Counted from the stretch's first letter, positions 1 through 8,567 are shown. The stretch is DNA of 64,000 nucleotides from [Clostridium] celerecrescens 18A (GCF_002797975.1 NZ_PGET01000001.1:4080001-4144000); one strand, 5' to 3'. Program-made: numbers and translations. Notes: generated from the letters alone by a model not told the origin.

Positions 1-74
1 TTTTCAGGGATCCCACACCTACTATATATAAGTATTTATCCTTAATTTTTCTATATTTTGTGGTTTATAAAAAG

Positions 75-112
75 ATCTGCAAGCAGAGATTCTCACATCT
101 TTGCTTGCAGAT
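75..112 (-). terminator. Terminator of the pfkA-to-cvpA operon
   Basis: An 11-bp inverted repeat (ATCTGCAAGCA and its complement) with a 16-nt loop is followed on the minus strand by CTTTTT, about 40 nt past the cvpA stop. On the plus strand it is followed by TTGTTTTA, so it may work in both directions. Bases 1-74 hold no other recognisable feature. Confidence 0.8.
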
Positions 113-150
113 TTGTTTTAATTGAATATATGATAGGTACAATTCTGGTC

Positions 151-885
151 TCACACAAAGCCACGCAGGACCCCTAGAACCATCAGATTTAAGAAATTAT
201 GGGTGTATATAAAGGACAGCCATTTACTCGCTTCAATCTGCCGGGTCAGCATCAGGCCCCACTCGGTTCCGGAGAACGCAGTGACCAGCAGACAGGCAAT
301 CCAAAGGAATACAAGTCCTTCCAAACCACCAAGCAGAGCGCCTGCTATCTTATTGATTCCTGATATAATAGGAAGTCTTGAGATAATATCCAGCCACCTC
401 ATAACCAGCCTTGAAAACAGATAGATTGCAGCAAACAGAAGAACGAATCCCACAGAATTAAGAATTACATCTGCAAGATAGTTACCAACATAGTCTGTAA
501 AAGCCTGAACTCCAAGCATTTGATACACTTCACTGTTGTTATTTTCAATGAGTGCGTTCTTGACGCTTTGGGGCAGCTTAAGATTTTCAATAATCATACG
601 CTGGGCAGATGGAGCTTCCAAGACTTCCCCGGAAGGATTTTCTTCCTGTTCCAAACCTACGGATTTTTTCATGCTCTCTGAAATAGTCTGCTGAAGACCT
701 GTATTTTCCTTTAAATACCCCGTTACCGAAGGTAAAGCAACCCGGACAATGGTCAAAGACAGGACCACCGCCAGCATTGATACAATCAACCGTATAAATC
801 CTCTGTGATGTCCATAAAGGACCATTCCCAAAAGATAAACTCCGGCTGCTACAGATAACCAGTTTTCCATATATAGCTTTGTCAT
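151..885 (-). CDS. cvpA: CvpA family membrane protein
   Basis: A 244-residue membrane protein related to the CvpA (colicin V production) family. Hydrophobic segments lie near residues 8-28, 31-50, 138-160 and 180-205, and a polar loop at about 55-130 probably faces outward. The segment with GFIRLIVSMLAVVLSL near the N-terminus and the Gly-rich GINKIAGALLGGLEGLVFLW segment are typical of the family. The molecular role of CvpA in Firmicutes is poorly defined; envelope homeostasis is the usual suggestion. It is the last gene of the dnaX operon, and its ribosome-binding site (AGGAGACAAAT) belongs to the repeat at 886-976. The family call is firm; the role is not. Confidence 0.85.
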   Translation of the reverse strand: MTKLYMENWLSVAAGVYLLGMVLYGHHRGFIRLIVSMLAVVLSLTIVRVALPSVTGYLKENTGLQQTISESMKKSVGLEQEENPSGEVLEAPSAQRMIIENLKLPQSVKNALIENNNSEVYQMLGVQAFTDYVGNYLADVILNSVGFVLLFAAIYLFSRLVMRWLDIISRLPIISGINKIAGALLGGLEGLVFLWIACLLVTAFSGTEWGLMLTRQIEASKWLSFIYTHNFLNLMVLGVLRGFV

Positions 886-976
886 AATTTGTCTCCTAAT
901 GAATCAACTGGATATGTGGACATATCCAGTTGATTCATAAACTCAAAGTTGAAGGATATCTTTCTTTCAACCTTTT
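886..976 (-). repeat. Intergenic structured repeat, copy 1
   Basis: This element fills the whole gap between the HAD gene and cvpA. Read on the minus strand it has an imperfect hairpin (AAAGGTTGAA with TTCAACTTT), a perfect 16-bp hairpin (GAATCAACTGGATATG, 4-nt loop, complement) and then ATTAGGAGACAAATT directly before the cvpA ATG. The first hairpin begins in the last codons of the HAD gene, so its stop codon is part of the repeat. Related copies are at 4129-4241, 4862-4950 and, reduced, 49425-49461. Confidence 0.85.
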
Positions 977-1800
977 GCTCCGAATATTAAACGGTTAATA
1001 GCTGATGCCACTCCATTTTCATCATTCGTATCCGTTATATAGTCAGCAGCCTCATGGAGCTCTTTGCTTCCATTTTTCATAGCCACTCCGATTCCTGCCT
1101 TTTGGATCATGGAAAAGTCATTTTCCCCATCTCCAATTGCCATTGTCTGATTTCCATTGAGCCCTAAATGAGAAGCGAGTCTTAAGATCGCCTCACCTTT
1201 TGTAGCTCCGATTGCATTGATCTCCAGATTGTTTGGTATGGAGGAGGTGACCAGAATATCCTCTCTTTTCTCCAATTCAGCCCTTAGTCTGGCGCGTTCT
1301 TCCATTTCAGGGAAAAACAGGTTGATTTTCTCTACTGGCTTATGACCCTTTTCCACAAACTCTATGATATTGGGATGGACATCCCTGGTCTGAAAGACCA
1401 TTTCCTGTAATTCAGTCGACAGACCGTATTCTGATAAGTGTTCATAAAAGCGTGGTTCTGTTATCCCGCGTCTGTCTATGTAGGGATCGTACATAACATA
1501 GTAGGATTCCACCAGGTGCAAAAGCTCCAACGCTAATTCCCGGGATAACATCCGGGTGTCAATAACCGTTTTTTCTTCCATGTTCTCAATGACAGCTCCA
1601 TTGGTGGTAATTGCATAACGGATTCCGGAAATGCCTTTTATTTCTTCAGGTATTCCATGCACGGTTCGTCCGGTACACGGAACAACCCATATTCCTTTTT
1701 GAACACATTGGATGAGGGCCTGACGGTTGACATCGGAAAGTCGCTTCTTACTGTCTAACAGGGTTCCATCCAAATCTATTGCAATGAGTTTAATATCCAC
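967..1800 (-). CDS. Cof-type HAD-IIB family phosphatase
   Basis: A 277-residue haloacid dehalogenase of the Cof/IIB group, which hydrolyses small phosphorylated metabolites such as sugar phosphates. Motif I is DLDGTLLDS (residues 9-17, nucleophile and acid Asp). Motif II is the TTNGA region near 66. The motif III lysine lies in the INAIGATKGEA region near 200, and motif IV is GDGENDFSM near 223. The C2-type cap sits in between. The start is GTG at 1800, preceded by GGAG; it follows the TPR gene by 15 nt, so the two are co-transcribed. Its last codons run into the repeat at 886-976. The exact substrate cannot be told from sequence. Confidence 0.9.
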   Translation of the reverse strand: MDIKLIAIDLDGTLLDSKKRLSDVNRQALIQCVQKGIWVVPCTGRTVHGIPEEIKGISGIRYAITTNGAVIENMEEKTVIDTRMLSRELALELLHLVESYYVMYDPYIDRRGITEPRFYEHLSEYGLSTELQEMVFQTRDVHPNIIEFVEKGHKPVEKINLFFPEMEERARLRAELEKREDILVTSSIPNNLEINAIGATKGEAILRLASHLGLNGNQTMAIGDGENDFSMIQKAGIGVAMKNGSKELHEAADYITDTNDENGVASAINRLIFGAKG

Positions 1801-1815
1801 TTTTAATACTCCAAT

Positions 1816-4128
1816 TTAATAAATGAAATGTTCTTCTTTTAAAACAAGAAGGCCGTCTTTGTCATATTTTGAGGAAAACAGACCTTTAATCCGTTTTCCA
1901 ATGGAAGGCTTTTCCGCACGGTCAGCCGCCTCTTCAATCAGACTTTCTGCATTGGCTCTGTTTAAAGGAAGTCCATCCTCTTCCATGATCTCAATTCTCT
2001 CATAGAGTGCCAGCATGCTTTTTCCGGTAATGCTGCAGTCGATCTCATTGGCATAACGACAGGCATATTGGGCGAATTCGTCAATATCCATTTCTTCTCC
2101 CTGAAAACCAGGGCCTTCCTCATCCCGGACAGATGAGTGGAATTCTTCACTCTCTTCATAGAAATCATTGTCTTCATAGACACCGTCTTCATAAGCATCG
2201 TTTCCATAGGAGCCATTTTCATAGGAGCCGTTTTCAAAGGTTCCATTTACATAGGCCCCGGTATGCCCATATTCATTCTCCTGCAAGGAATCAGATTCAT
2301 AACTATATTCCTGATCTCCATAATCTTCGTAGGATTCTTCTCTTAAGTCTTTCTTATTAAAAGCAGGAGTCAAAGGTTTAAAAGCAGGCTTCTGAACGAC
2401 TCTAACCGGTCTTTCCTTCTTCACCGTTTCTCTCACACAGAAAACCGGGGGTTCTTCCCCGCTTCCAATGCACTCAAATTTACTTGCAAGTGCCGGATGC
2501 TCCTGGTGAAGGGTTTCCATTTGCTTTGGGTTATCAATAAGAACCACGATCATCCCGCTTGTATCCTGGTCCATCAATTCATTTAATTCTTCCAACGCTT
2601 CTCTGGTAAGATCACCGGCTTCCTCGATGACCAGATCTTTTCCGGCCAGCCTGTCTGCGGATGCCAGTACTCCCCGGCTGGACAACTTGGACCCGGTGAT
2701 TTTGGCCACCGGATTCTTTACGTTATTTTCATTGTGAATCTGTTTTAAGGCTTCAACAGCCATTTGAAGTCCTTTTTCAGGAGTCCTTGCCTCTATCATG
2801 AGGTGGTTTTGAACCGGTGTTTCCTCCAGTTCCTCTTCCTCTTCCTCATATAAGTCCTCGAACTCCAGATTATCATCATAGCCGTAAGGAGCGTTTTCCT
2901 CTTCTAAGGTTGAATTTAATGATCCATCAGGCTGGTTATAATCATTTTCTTCATATCCAAAATCTTCCTCCGGCTGATCACCGGATTCCTGAAAATCATC
3001 TTCTGCAGCGGCGAACTGTCCTCTGGCATCATCAGGCGCTTCATATTCAGCCTCTCCGTCATAGTATCCGCCGATGTCAGTCTCTTCCATTCCAGGACCT
3101 TCTGGTTCCTCTTCCTCAATAACCGGTTCCGAATGATACAAAAGAGACTCCTCTTCTACAGGTGCATAGATATTCCCTGGCCTTGGTATGGCAGTAACAG
3201 GGCGGCCCACTCTCCGGATGTCCTCCAGCACTCTGGTGCGTTCCATCTTAGGTTCATCCCGCATAACGGGTTCTTCATAGGAGATTTTTGACATTTCTCT
3301 TGCCAGCGTCTCCTGAACCGCAGCTTCCTGAAGCCTCGCCTCCAGATTATCCACTCCAGGATTCTCTTCAAATTCTATGACCGGCTCCTGGTAAAACTCC
3401 TGCTCTTCTTCATAGTATTCCTCTTCTGGTTCTGATTCTGGTACTGGCTCTGGTTCTGAGTTCGGTCTTCTTCCGATGCTGTATTCCTGTTCAACTGCCC
3501 GCAGCTTTGCTTCGTATTTATCCCGATTCTCTACAAGATCCATCTGGTAGTTGGTAAGCGGTGCATACTGTATTTTTAAGTCCATGGCCTTGTCCACATA
3601 TTTTCCAAGGCCAAACATCAGCATGATCCTGTCGCATGTATCCACGCAGCGATCAGGCATGCCCGCAAGGCTATAAAGTTCAGCAAGCTCATACAGCCAT
3701 TTCTCATCCAGCTCCACACTGGTATAGGATTCCAGGGAGTGAATGAGCTGCTGGGCCGGTGCTCCTTTTGCTTTTAAAATCATAAAGCGCAGAAGCTGCT
3801 GCCTGGGATCATCAGAGGCCAGATCACCAAATTCTTTATAATAGGCTTCTGCCTCTTCGATATTTCCTTCCTTGATCGCAAGCTCTGCAAGCTTATACAG
3901 CAGACGTTTTCCAATGGGAGCACGTTCAAAAGCCTGGAGAAGGATCTCCTTGGCTTCCTGATAATCTTCATTTTTCTCATAAATTGTGGCTACCATGGAA
4001 AGCAGATTGGTGTTGCGGACTCTCTTCCAGTCTATTGTGTCGGCTATTTTCATAGCCGTATCATAGTCGTTTTTGCCGACCAATTTTTTAATCTGTTCAA
4101 CCTTTATATTAAACTCGTACTTATCCAT
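1816..4128 (-). CDS. Large acidic TPR protein with AAA-lid-like C-terminal region
   Basis: A 770-residue protein in three parts. Residues 1-230 are helical, with tetratricopeptide-like repeats (for example NEDYQEAKEILLQAFERAP). Residues 230-440 and 590-690 are very acidic, low-complexity linkers; the second contains a degenerate short tandem repeat (YENGS/YEDGV type). Between them, at about 445-580, is a folded region with GKDLVIEEAGDLTREAL and GMIVVLIDNP segments that resemble the Walker B and sensor part of SpoVK/CbxX-type AAA proteins, but no Walker A motif is visible. The C-terminal 90 residues resemble an AAA lid. It lies between recR and a HAD gene, with its RBS inside a repeat. An ATP-independent scaffold role is inference. 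Confidence 0.7.
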   Translation of the reverse strand: MDKYEFNIKVEQIKKLVGKNDYDTAMKIADTIDWKRVRNTNLLSMVATIYEKNEDYQEAKEILLQAFERAPIGKRLLYKLAELAIKEGNIEEAEAYYKEFGDLASDDPRQQLLRFMILKAKGAPAQQLIHSLESYTSVELDEKWLYELAELYSLAGMPDRCVDTCDRIMLMFGLGKYVDKAMDLKIQYAPLTNYQMDLVENRDKYEAKLRAVEQEYSIGRRPNSEPEPVPESEPEEEYYEEEQEFYQEPVIEFEENPGVDNLEARLQEAAVQETLAREMSKISYEEPVMRDEPKMERTRVLEDIRRVGRPVTAIPRPGNIYAPVEEESLLYHSEPVIEEEEPEGPGMEETDIGGYYDGEAEYEAPDDARGQFAAAEDDFQESGDQPEEDFGYEENDYNQPDGSLNSTLEEENAPYGYDDNLEFEDLYEEEEEELEETPVQNHLMIEARTPEKGLQMAVEALKQIHNENNVKNPVAKITGSKLSSRGVLASADRLAGKDLVIEEAGDLTREALEELNELMDQDTSGMIVVLIDNPKQMETLHQEHPALASKFECIGSGEEPPVFCVRETVKKERPVRVVQKPAFKPLTPAFNKKDLREESYEDYGDQEYSYESDSLQENEYGHTGAYVNGTFENGSYENGSYGNDAYEDGVYEDNDFYEESEEFHSSVRDEEGPGFQGEEMDIDEFAQYACRYANEIDCSITGKSMLALYERIEIMEEDGLPLNRANAESLIEEAADRAEKPSIGKRIKGLFSSKYDKDGLLVLKEEHFIY

Positions 4129-4241
4129 TATTTGTCTCCTAATGAATCAGGCGGATATGCTTGCCTGTCCCGTTGATGCCCGGTAAAGCGGGGCATGCTA
4201 TTCGTAAACTTAAGGCCAAAGGATGTTTTTCTTTCAACCTT
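4129..4241 (-). repeat. Intergenic structured repeat, copy 2 (expanded)
   Basis: A longer, diverged copy of the 886-976 repeat between recR and the TPR gene. On the minus strand the first hairpin is AAGGTTGAAAG with CTTTGGCCTT, which still pairs through G-U and a bulge. The second hairpin is enlarged by a GC-rich insertion containing GCCCCGCTTTACCGGGC. The element ends in the same ATTAGGAGACAAATA that forms the next gene's RBS. Confidence 0.75.
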
Positions 4242-4264
4242 ATATCTCTAACAAGGCAAATGAT

Positions 4265-4861
4265 CTACAATTCGACCCGGCCTTCCAGGGCCCGTAACAA
4301 CGTTACCTCATCTATGTACTCTAAGTCTCCTCCAACGGGAACCCCGCTGGCTATACGGGTAACCCTGATTCCTGTCGGTTTGATCAGCTTGCTGATATAC
4401 ATGGCTGTCGTCTCTCCCTCAAGACTGGAATTGGTGGCAATGATCACCTCTTCCACATCCCCCTGCAGTCTCTGCATCAGCTCTTTCAACTTTATGTCAC
4501 CAGGTCCAATTCCCAGCATGGGAGAGATAGCTCCATGCAGGACATGATAAACGCCATCGAATTTTCCTGTTTTCTCATAAGCAGCCAAGTCCCTGGTGTC
4601 TTCCACTACCATAATCATCTTATGATTGCGTTTTTCACTCTGGCAGATGGGGCATTTTTCCTGATCCGTCAGGGTAAAGCATTCCTTGCAATAACGTACA
4701 TTCCGTTTTGCTTCTGTAATGGATGAAGCAAGACCTGCCACTTGTTCCTCCGGCATATTGATGATATGAAATGCCAGGCGCTGCGCAGATTTACTGCCGA
4801 TACCCGGAAGCCTGGACAGTTCTTCTATTAATCTGGTTATCTGACTGCTATAGTAATTCAT
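4265..4861 (-). CDS. recR: Recombination mediator RecR
   Basis: A full-length RecR (198 aa), which with RecO and RecF loads RecA at gapped DNA. The N-terminal helix-hairpin-helix contains [19 protein letters not shown] (about residues 15-33). A four-Cys zinc finger follows (CKEC ... CPIC, about 57-72). The Toprim domain starts with [12 protein letters not shown] (about 85-96) and includes [15 protein letters not shown]. It lies downstream of dnaX and ybaB, the classic dnaX-ybaB-recR order conserved in bacteria. Repeats occur on both sides; the upstream one supplies its RBS. Confidence 0.97.
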   Translation of the reverse strand: MNYYSSQITRLIEELSRLPGIGSKSAQRLAFHIINMPEEQVAGLASSITEAKRNVRYCKECFTLTDQEKCPICQSEKRNHKMIMVVEDTRDLAAYEKTGKFDGVYHVLHGAISPMLGIGPGDIKLKELMQRLQGDVEEVIIATNSSLEGETTAMYISKLIKPTGIRVTRIASGVPVGGDLEYIDEVTLLRALEGRVEL

Positions 4862-4950
4862 AATTTGTCTCCTAATGAATCAAACGGATATGCTTTCATA
4901 TCCAGTTGGTTCACAAATTCATGGCTGAAAAATGCTTATTTTTCAACCTT
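4862..4950 (-). repeat. Intergenic structured repeat, copy 3
   Basis: This fills the ybaB-recR gap. On the minus strand it starts at the ybaB stop codon. The first hairpin is GGTTGAAAAAT pairing with ATTTTTCAGCC (one G-U pair). The second is GAACCAACTGGATATG pairing with CATATCCGTTTGATTC (two mismatches). It ends in ATTAGGAGACAAATT before the recR ATG. The stem changes relative to copy 1 largely keep pairing. Confidence 0.85.
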
Positions 4951-5303
4951 TAGAACGGAAAACCGCCGCCTAAACCGCCAAGACCGCCGGTCAGCTTAGC
5001 CATGGCAGAGCTGTTGTCTTCTTCCATCTGGCGGAATGCTTCATTGGTAGCAGCCATGATCAGATCCTCAAGCATCTCGATATCATCTGGATCTACTACT
5101 TCCTGGGATAATTTAACCCCAGTCACTTCCTTTTTTCCTGAAACAGTGACTGACACGGCTCCGCCGCCTGCTGCAGCTGTATATTCCTTTTCCTCCAGCG
5201 CCTTTGTTGTCTCTTCCATCTGGCGCTGCATCTTCTGAGCCTGCTTCATTAAATTATTCATATTGCCAGGCATTGCGCCTGGAAAACCGCCACGTTTTGC
5301 CAT
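4950..5303 (-). CDS. ybaB: YbaB/EbfC family nucleoid-associated protein
   Basis: A 117-residue YbaB/EbfC protein, a small dimeric DNA-binding protein of the nucleoid. The N-terminus is Gly- and Met-rich (MAKRGGFPGAMPGNMNNLMK), followed by a long amphipathic helix (QKMQRQMEETTKALEEKEY). The family core has VSVTVSGKKEVTGVKLSQEVVDPDDIEMLEDL, and the tail is Gly-rich. It sits directly between dnaX (32 nt upstream) and recR, as in most bacteria. The start ATG follows GGAGGACATACACC. Confidence 0.95.
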   Translation of the reverse strand: MAKRGGFPGAMPGNMNNLMKQAQKMQRQMEETTKALEEKEYTAAAGGGAVSVTVSGKKEVTGVKLSQEVVDPDDIEMLEDLIMAATNEAFRQMEEDNSSAMAKLTGGLGGLGGGFPF

Positions 5304-5335
5304 GGTGTATGTCCTCCTGCTATTTTGATTATTTT

Positions 5336-6931
5336 TTAATCTTCTATTGTTATATCCATTAAAATATTTGCTTTTATTTCTTCATCGCTGACATAAACGG
5401 TATTAAGCCGTTCTCCTCCGCCCAGAAGCCTGGTCTTAAAGGTAATGGACTTTTGGTAATGGTCTTCCACATACCGCTCAATCGCCGCAACTGTTGTATC
5501 CCTGCTTCCGATCATGTAATTGCTTTGATCGGAAAAGACAACGCAAAGACAGCTCTCTCCTGCTGGTTCTACAACCGTATCCCGGAAGCTGGCCCGGATA
5601 GGCCCTCCCAGTTCCCGAATGATCTTTCCCCATTCACTTCGGATCAGATTTAAATCCTCCAGCTGGCCTTTGGGAAGAGCCACCCGCTCTGCAGGGGTTA
5701 ATTCTGGGACAGTGGCATTACTGCCACCTTTTCCTTCCCCCGCGTTTAAGGTATCTGGGGAAGTATTTACTACAATACCGCTTTCCAGCTGTTTTTCTAT
5801 ATTGCTGATCCGCTGAAGTATGGAATCGAGATTCTGTTCCATCTGAGGGCGGGTCAGCTTGATTAAGGCTACCTCAATCAGAACTCTTTTCTGGAAAGCA
5901 TAGCGAAGCTGATTGGAAAGATCTGAAAACACCCGGATATACCGCAAAAGTGTATCGTTGTCCGTAAGCTTGCTGTCCTCTTTTAACAGATTTTGGTTCT
6001 CTGTTGACATATCGAGCAGATTTTCTGCATTATCAACGGATTTTAATATTAAAAGGTTTCTTAAGTACCAGATAAAGTCAATAACAAACTGGCCCAGCTC
6101 TCTTCCCTGGATCACCAGCTCTTCAAGACTGGTTATACAGTCTTTTGTCCGGCTTTCCACGATTGCGCGGAACATCGTTCCAAACACGGTGATGTCTACG
6201 GCTCCCAGGACATCAAGGACATTGTCATAGGTAAGAAGCTCTCCGTAATGAAAAGCAATACACTGGTCCAGAAGACTTAAGGCATCACGCAACGCCCCGT
6301 CAGCTGCCTTGGCGATATAAGTAAGGGCCCGGTCTTCTACCTGGATATGTTCTGCGACGGTCAGCTCTTTTAAATGCTCTACAATGGTTTCCACCGTAAT
6401 TCGTTTAAAATCATACCGCTGGCACCGTGACAGGACCGTCACCGGGATCTTCTGGACTTCCGTAGTCGCAAGAATAAATATAACATAGGATGGAGGTTCT
6501 TCCAATGTCTTTAACAGTGCATTAAATGCTCCTGTAGAAAGCATATGAACCTCATCGATGATATAAACCCGATATTTGCCTTCCGTGGGAGGATACTGGA
6601 CTTCATCCCTTATCTCCCTGATATTCTCCACGCCATTGTTTGACGCAGCATCAATTTCAACCACGTTAAGGGATGCGCCGGCTGCGATGTTCTTACAGGT
6701 CTGGCATTCCCCGCAGGGACTTCCGTCTGCAGGATGTTCACAGTTAACCGCTTTTGCAAAGATCTTTGCAATACTGGTCTTACCGGTTCCTCTTGTTCCG
6801 CAAAACAGATACGCATGCCCGATACGCCCGGATACTATCTGGTTTTTCAATGTTTGTACGATATGGTCCTGACCCTTTACATCCGAGAAGGAAGGAGGGC
6901 GCCATTTCCGATACAATGCCGTATATGACAT
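5336..6931 (-). CDS. dnaX: DNA polymerase III subunit gamma/tau
   Basis: The clamp-loader ATPase of DNA polymerase III (531 aa). Residues 1-17 (MSYTALYRKWRPPSFSD) are the signature start. Walker A is GTRGTGKTSIAK (about 45-56). The four-Cys zinc module has CEHPADGSPCGECQTC (about 64-79), Walker B is IIDEVH (about 124-129) and sensor 1 is ILATTEVQKIP. Domain III and a short C-terminal tau-like tail follow. The protein is shorter than E. coli tau, as is usual in Clostridia, and I see no slippery frameshift site that would make a separate gamma. It begins 13 nt after pfkA. Confidence 0.97.
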   Translation of the reverse strand: MSYTALYRKWRPPSFSDVKGQDHIVQTLKNQIVSGRIGHAYLFCGTRGTGKTSIAKIFAKAVNCEHPADGSPCGECQTCKNIAAGASLNVVEIDAASNNGVENIREIRDEVQYPPTEGKYRVYIIDEVHMLSTGAFNALLKTLEEPPSYVIFILATTEVQKIPVTVLSRCQRYDFKRITVETIVEHLKELTVAEHIQVEDRALTYIAKAADGALRDALSLLDQCIAFHYGELLTYDNVLDVLGAVDITVFGTMFRAIVESRTKDCITSLEELVIQGRELGQFVIDFIWYLRNLLILKSVDNAENLLDMSTENQNLLKEDSKLTDNDTLLRYIRVFSDLSNQLRYAFQKRVLIEVALIKLTRPQMEQNLDSILQRISNIEKQLESGIVVNTSPDTLNAGEGKGGSNATVPELTPAERVALPKGQLEDLNLIRSEWGKIIRELGGPIRASFRDTVVEPAGESCLCVVFSDQSNYMIGSRDTTVAAIERYVEDHYQKSITFKTRLLGGGERLNTVYVSDEEIKANILMDITIED

Positions 6932-6944
6932 GCCTGTTAACTCC

Positions 6945-8024
6945 TTATTCGTCGCCGAAGCTAATGCCTATCATCTTGGCCTCCTTAACGATAGAGCCTT
7001 CCGGATCGACGGTTTTTAATTTTCCGGCTACATCGGCTAACGGAATCTTAACAATCTCATTGTTTTTCACCGCTACCATATATCCGTATTCTTTGTTATT
7101 TATGAGCTTTGCTGCCTCAGCCCCAAGGCGGGTGGAAAGCACTCTGTCGTAGGGGCATGGGTCGCCGCCTCTCTGCATATGACCCGGTACGGTAACCCGC
7201 ACTTCCTGTCCGGTACGCTCCGTGATCTGAGCCCCGATTTCATATGCCACAGAGGGATATACCACTCCATTTTTCTTTTTTTCTTTTAATTCCTTTTTCG
7301 TCAGGCAGGCATCTTCCTTGGAAATTGCCCCTTCCGCCACAGCAAGAATGGAAAATTTCTTACCATTTTGGGCCCTGCTCTTTAATGCCTTTATTACGTT
7401 ATCCAGATCATACGGGATCTCCGGCAGTAGGATGATGTCAGCCCCGCCTGCAATCCCTGCATGCAGGGTAAGCCATCCAACCTTGTGTCCCATGACCTCC
7501 ACGATGAAGACTCGTCCATGGGAAGCTGCCGTTGTATGGATGCAATCAATGGCATTGGTAGCCACATTGACAGCGCTCTGGAAACCAAAGGTAATATCGG
7601 TTCCCCATAAATCATTATCAATGGTTTTGGGGAGGGATACTACATTCAGCCCCTCTTCCCGAAGGAGATTGGCTGTTTTCTGACTTCCATTGCCGCCTAA
7701 TACCACCAGGCATTCCAGTTTCAGCTTTCTATAGGTGTGCTTCATAGCTTCTACTTTATTAAGACCATTCTCATCAGGTGTCCGCATAAGTTTAAATGGC
7801 TGTCTGGAAGTACCAAGGATTGTCCCACCCGTTGTAAGAATCCCTGAAAAATTTTCCGGTTTCATTACACGATACTCCTCATAAATCAACCCTTTGTAGC
7901 CATCCTCAAATCCAACAATCTCAATATCGCCGGGCATCCGGTACAGTGCCTTTGCTACGCCTCGCATGGTAGCGTTTAAGCTCTGGCAGTCGCCTCCGCT
8001 TGTAAGCATTCCAATTCTTATCAT
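6945..8024 (-). CDS. pfkA: 6-phosphofructokinase, mixed-substrate (group III) type
   Basis: Phosphofructokinase (359 aa) that phosphorylates fructose 6-phosphate to the 1,6-bisphosphate in glycolysis. The N-terminal nucleotide loop is MLTSGGDCQSLNATMRG. GGNGSQKTANLL stands where ATP-PFKs have GGDGS, and the catalytic segment is PKTIDNDLWGTD rather than PGTIDND; the PKTIDND lysine is shared with PPi-dependent and group III enzymes. The substrate-binding MGHKVGWL (usually MGR.AG) and the PGHMQRGGDP region are also present. The donor (ATP or PPi) cannot be settled by reading. It is the first gene of the dnaX operon, with its own promoter at 8092-8120. Confidence 0.93.
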   Translation of the reverse strand: MIRIGMLTSGGDCQSLNATMRGVAKALYRMPGDIEIVGFEDGYKGLIYEEYRVMKPENFSGILTTGGTILGTSRQPFKLMRTPDENGLNKVEAMKHTYRKLKLECLVVLGGNGSQKTANLLREEGLNVVSLPKTIDNDLWGTDITFGFQSAVNVATNAIDCIHTTAASHGRVFIVEVMGHKVGWLTLHAGIAGGADIILLPEIPYDLDNVIKALKSRAQNGKKFSILAVAEGAISKEDACLTKKELKEKKKNGVVYPSVAYEIGAQITERTGQEVRVTVPGHMQRGGDPCPYDRVLSTRLGAEAAKLINNKEYGYMVAVKNNEIVKIPLADVAGKLKTVDPEGSIVKEAKMIGISFGDE

Positions 8025-8091
8025 AAAAGCACACCTCTTTTTTTGATTAGATTTGTCATTAGGAAATAGGTAGTATTATACCCATTTTATA

Positions 8092-8120
8092 ATTATAATA
8101 CAAAGGGGAATATGGGGCAA
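8092..8120 (-). promoter_or_regulatory. Predicted sigma-A promoter of the pfkA-dnaX operon
   Basis: On the minus strand TTGCCC and TATAAT are separated by 17 nt. A second TATAAT follows closer to the gene (8075-8080). The gene start is about 70 nt downstream. Confidence 0.7.
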
Positions 8121-8179
8121 GGGAAAACTTTATTTCATAAGAAATGTAAGAAAATATTAAAAATGGTAATCAAACATTG

Positions 8180-8222
8180 CAAAAGACACCGCAAAACAGT
8201 TTCCTGTTCTCCGGCGTCTGAT
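8180..8222 (-). terminator. Terminator of the SRP RNA gene
   Basis: On the minus strand, just past the SRP RNA, a 16-bp stem with one mismatch (AGACGCCGGAGAACAG with CTGTTTTGCGGTGTCT, GAAA loop) is followed by TTTGC. It separates the RNA gene from the pfkA promoter. Confidence 0.75.
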
Positions 8223-8241
8223 AATTCTTTATATTTTTAAT

Positions 8242-8503
8242 CCGTGCGTCTCACTTTGAACCGCTATCACAGGCGTTACCCTGGCAGTTAACTCGGTCCA
8301 GGCACCCTCACGGCACACAGAAGGTTTCACTTAGTGCTGCTGCATTCCTGCCCTGACACGGTTCATGAAGATCTGTTGCGTAAGACCCAAACGTCATCGC
8401 CACTTACCAGGGGCAGCCCTGCAATAGGCAGCCCGGGGTGAGACATCACCCCTGCTAGAGCGGATTGCAGGTACAGGGCACCGCTATCTCCCCGGCTGCA
8501 CGG
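8242..8503 (-). ncRNA. ffs: Signal recognition particle RNA, large bacterial type
   Basis: The SRP (4.5S/scRNA) RNA scaffolds Ffh to target membrane proteins. On the minus strand the conserved domain IV tip region is visible as GTGTCAGGGCAGGAATGCAG followed by CAGCACTAAG (8331-8362). It is flanked by long complementary arms: CCGTGCAGCC... at the 5' end and ...GAGACGCACGG at the 3' end. At about 260 nt it is the large form with an Alu domain seen in Bacillus and Clostridia. The tip reads CAGGGCAGGAATGCAGC rather than the common CAGGTCCGGAAGGAAGC; both keep the tetraloop and asymmetric loop. Ends are estimated to within about 5 nt. Confidence 0.9.
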
Positions 8504-8538
8504 AAACTTTATGACATGTATTGGTTTAATCGCACTTT

Positions 8539-8567
8539 AGTATACATGGAAACGGGCAGGTTGTCAA
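8539..8567 (-). promoter_or_regulatory. Predicted promoter of SRP RNA
   Basis: On the minus strand a consensus -35 (TTGACA) and -10 (TATACT) are separated by exactly 17 nt, with the predicted transcription start near 8532. The RNA would carry a short 5' leader that is trimmed to the mature end near 8503. Confidence 0.8.

Noticed and set aside
2137..2346. Plus-strand frames opposite the TPR gene linker
   Set aside because: They are mirror images of the repetitive acidic coding region and have no RBS.
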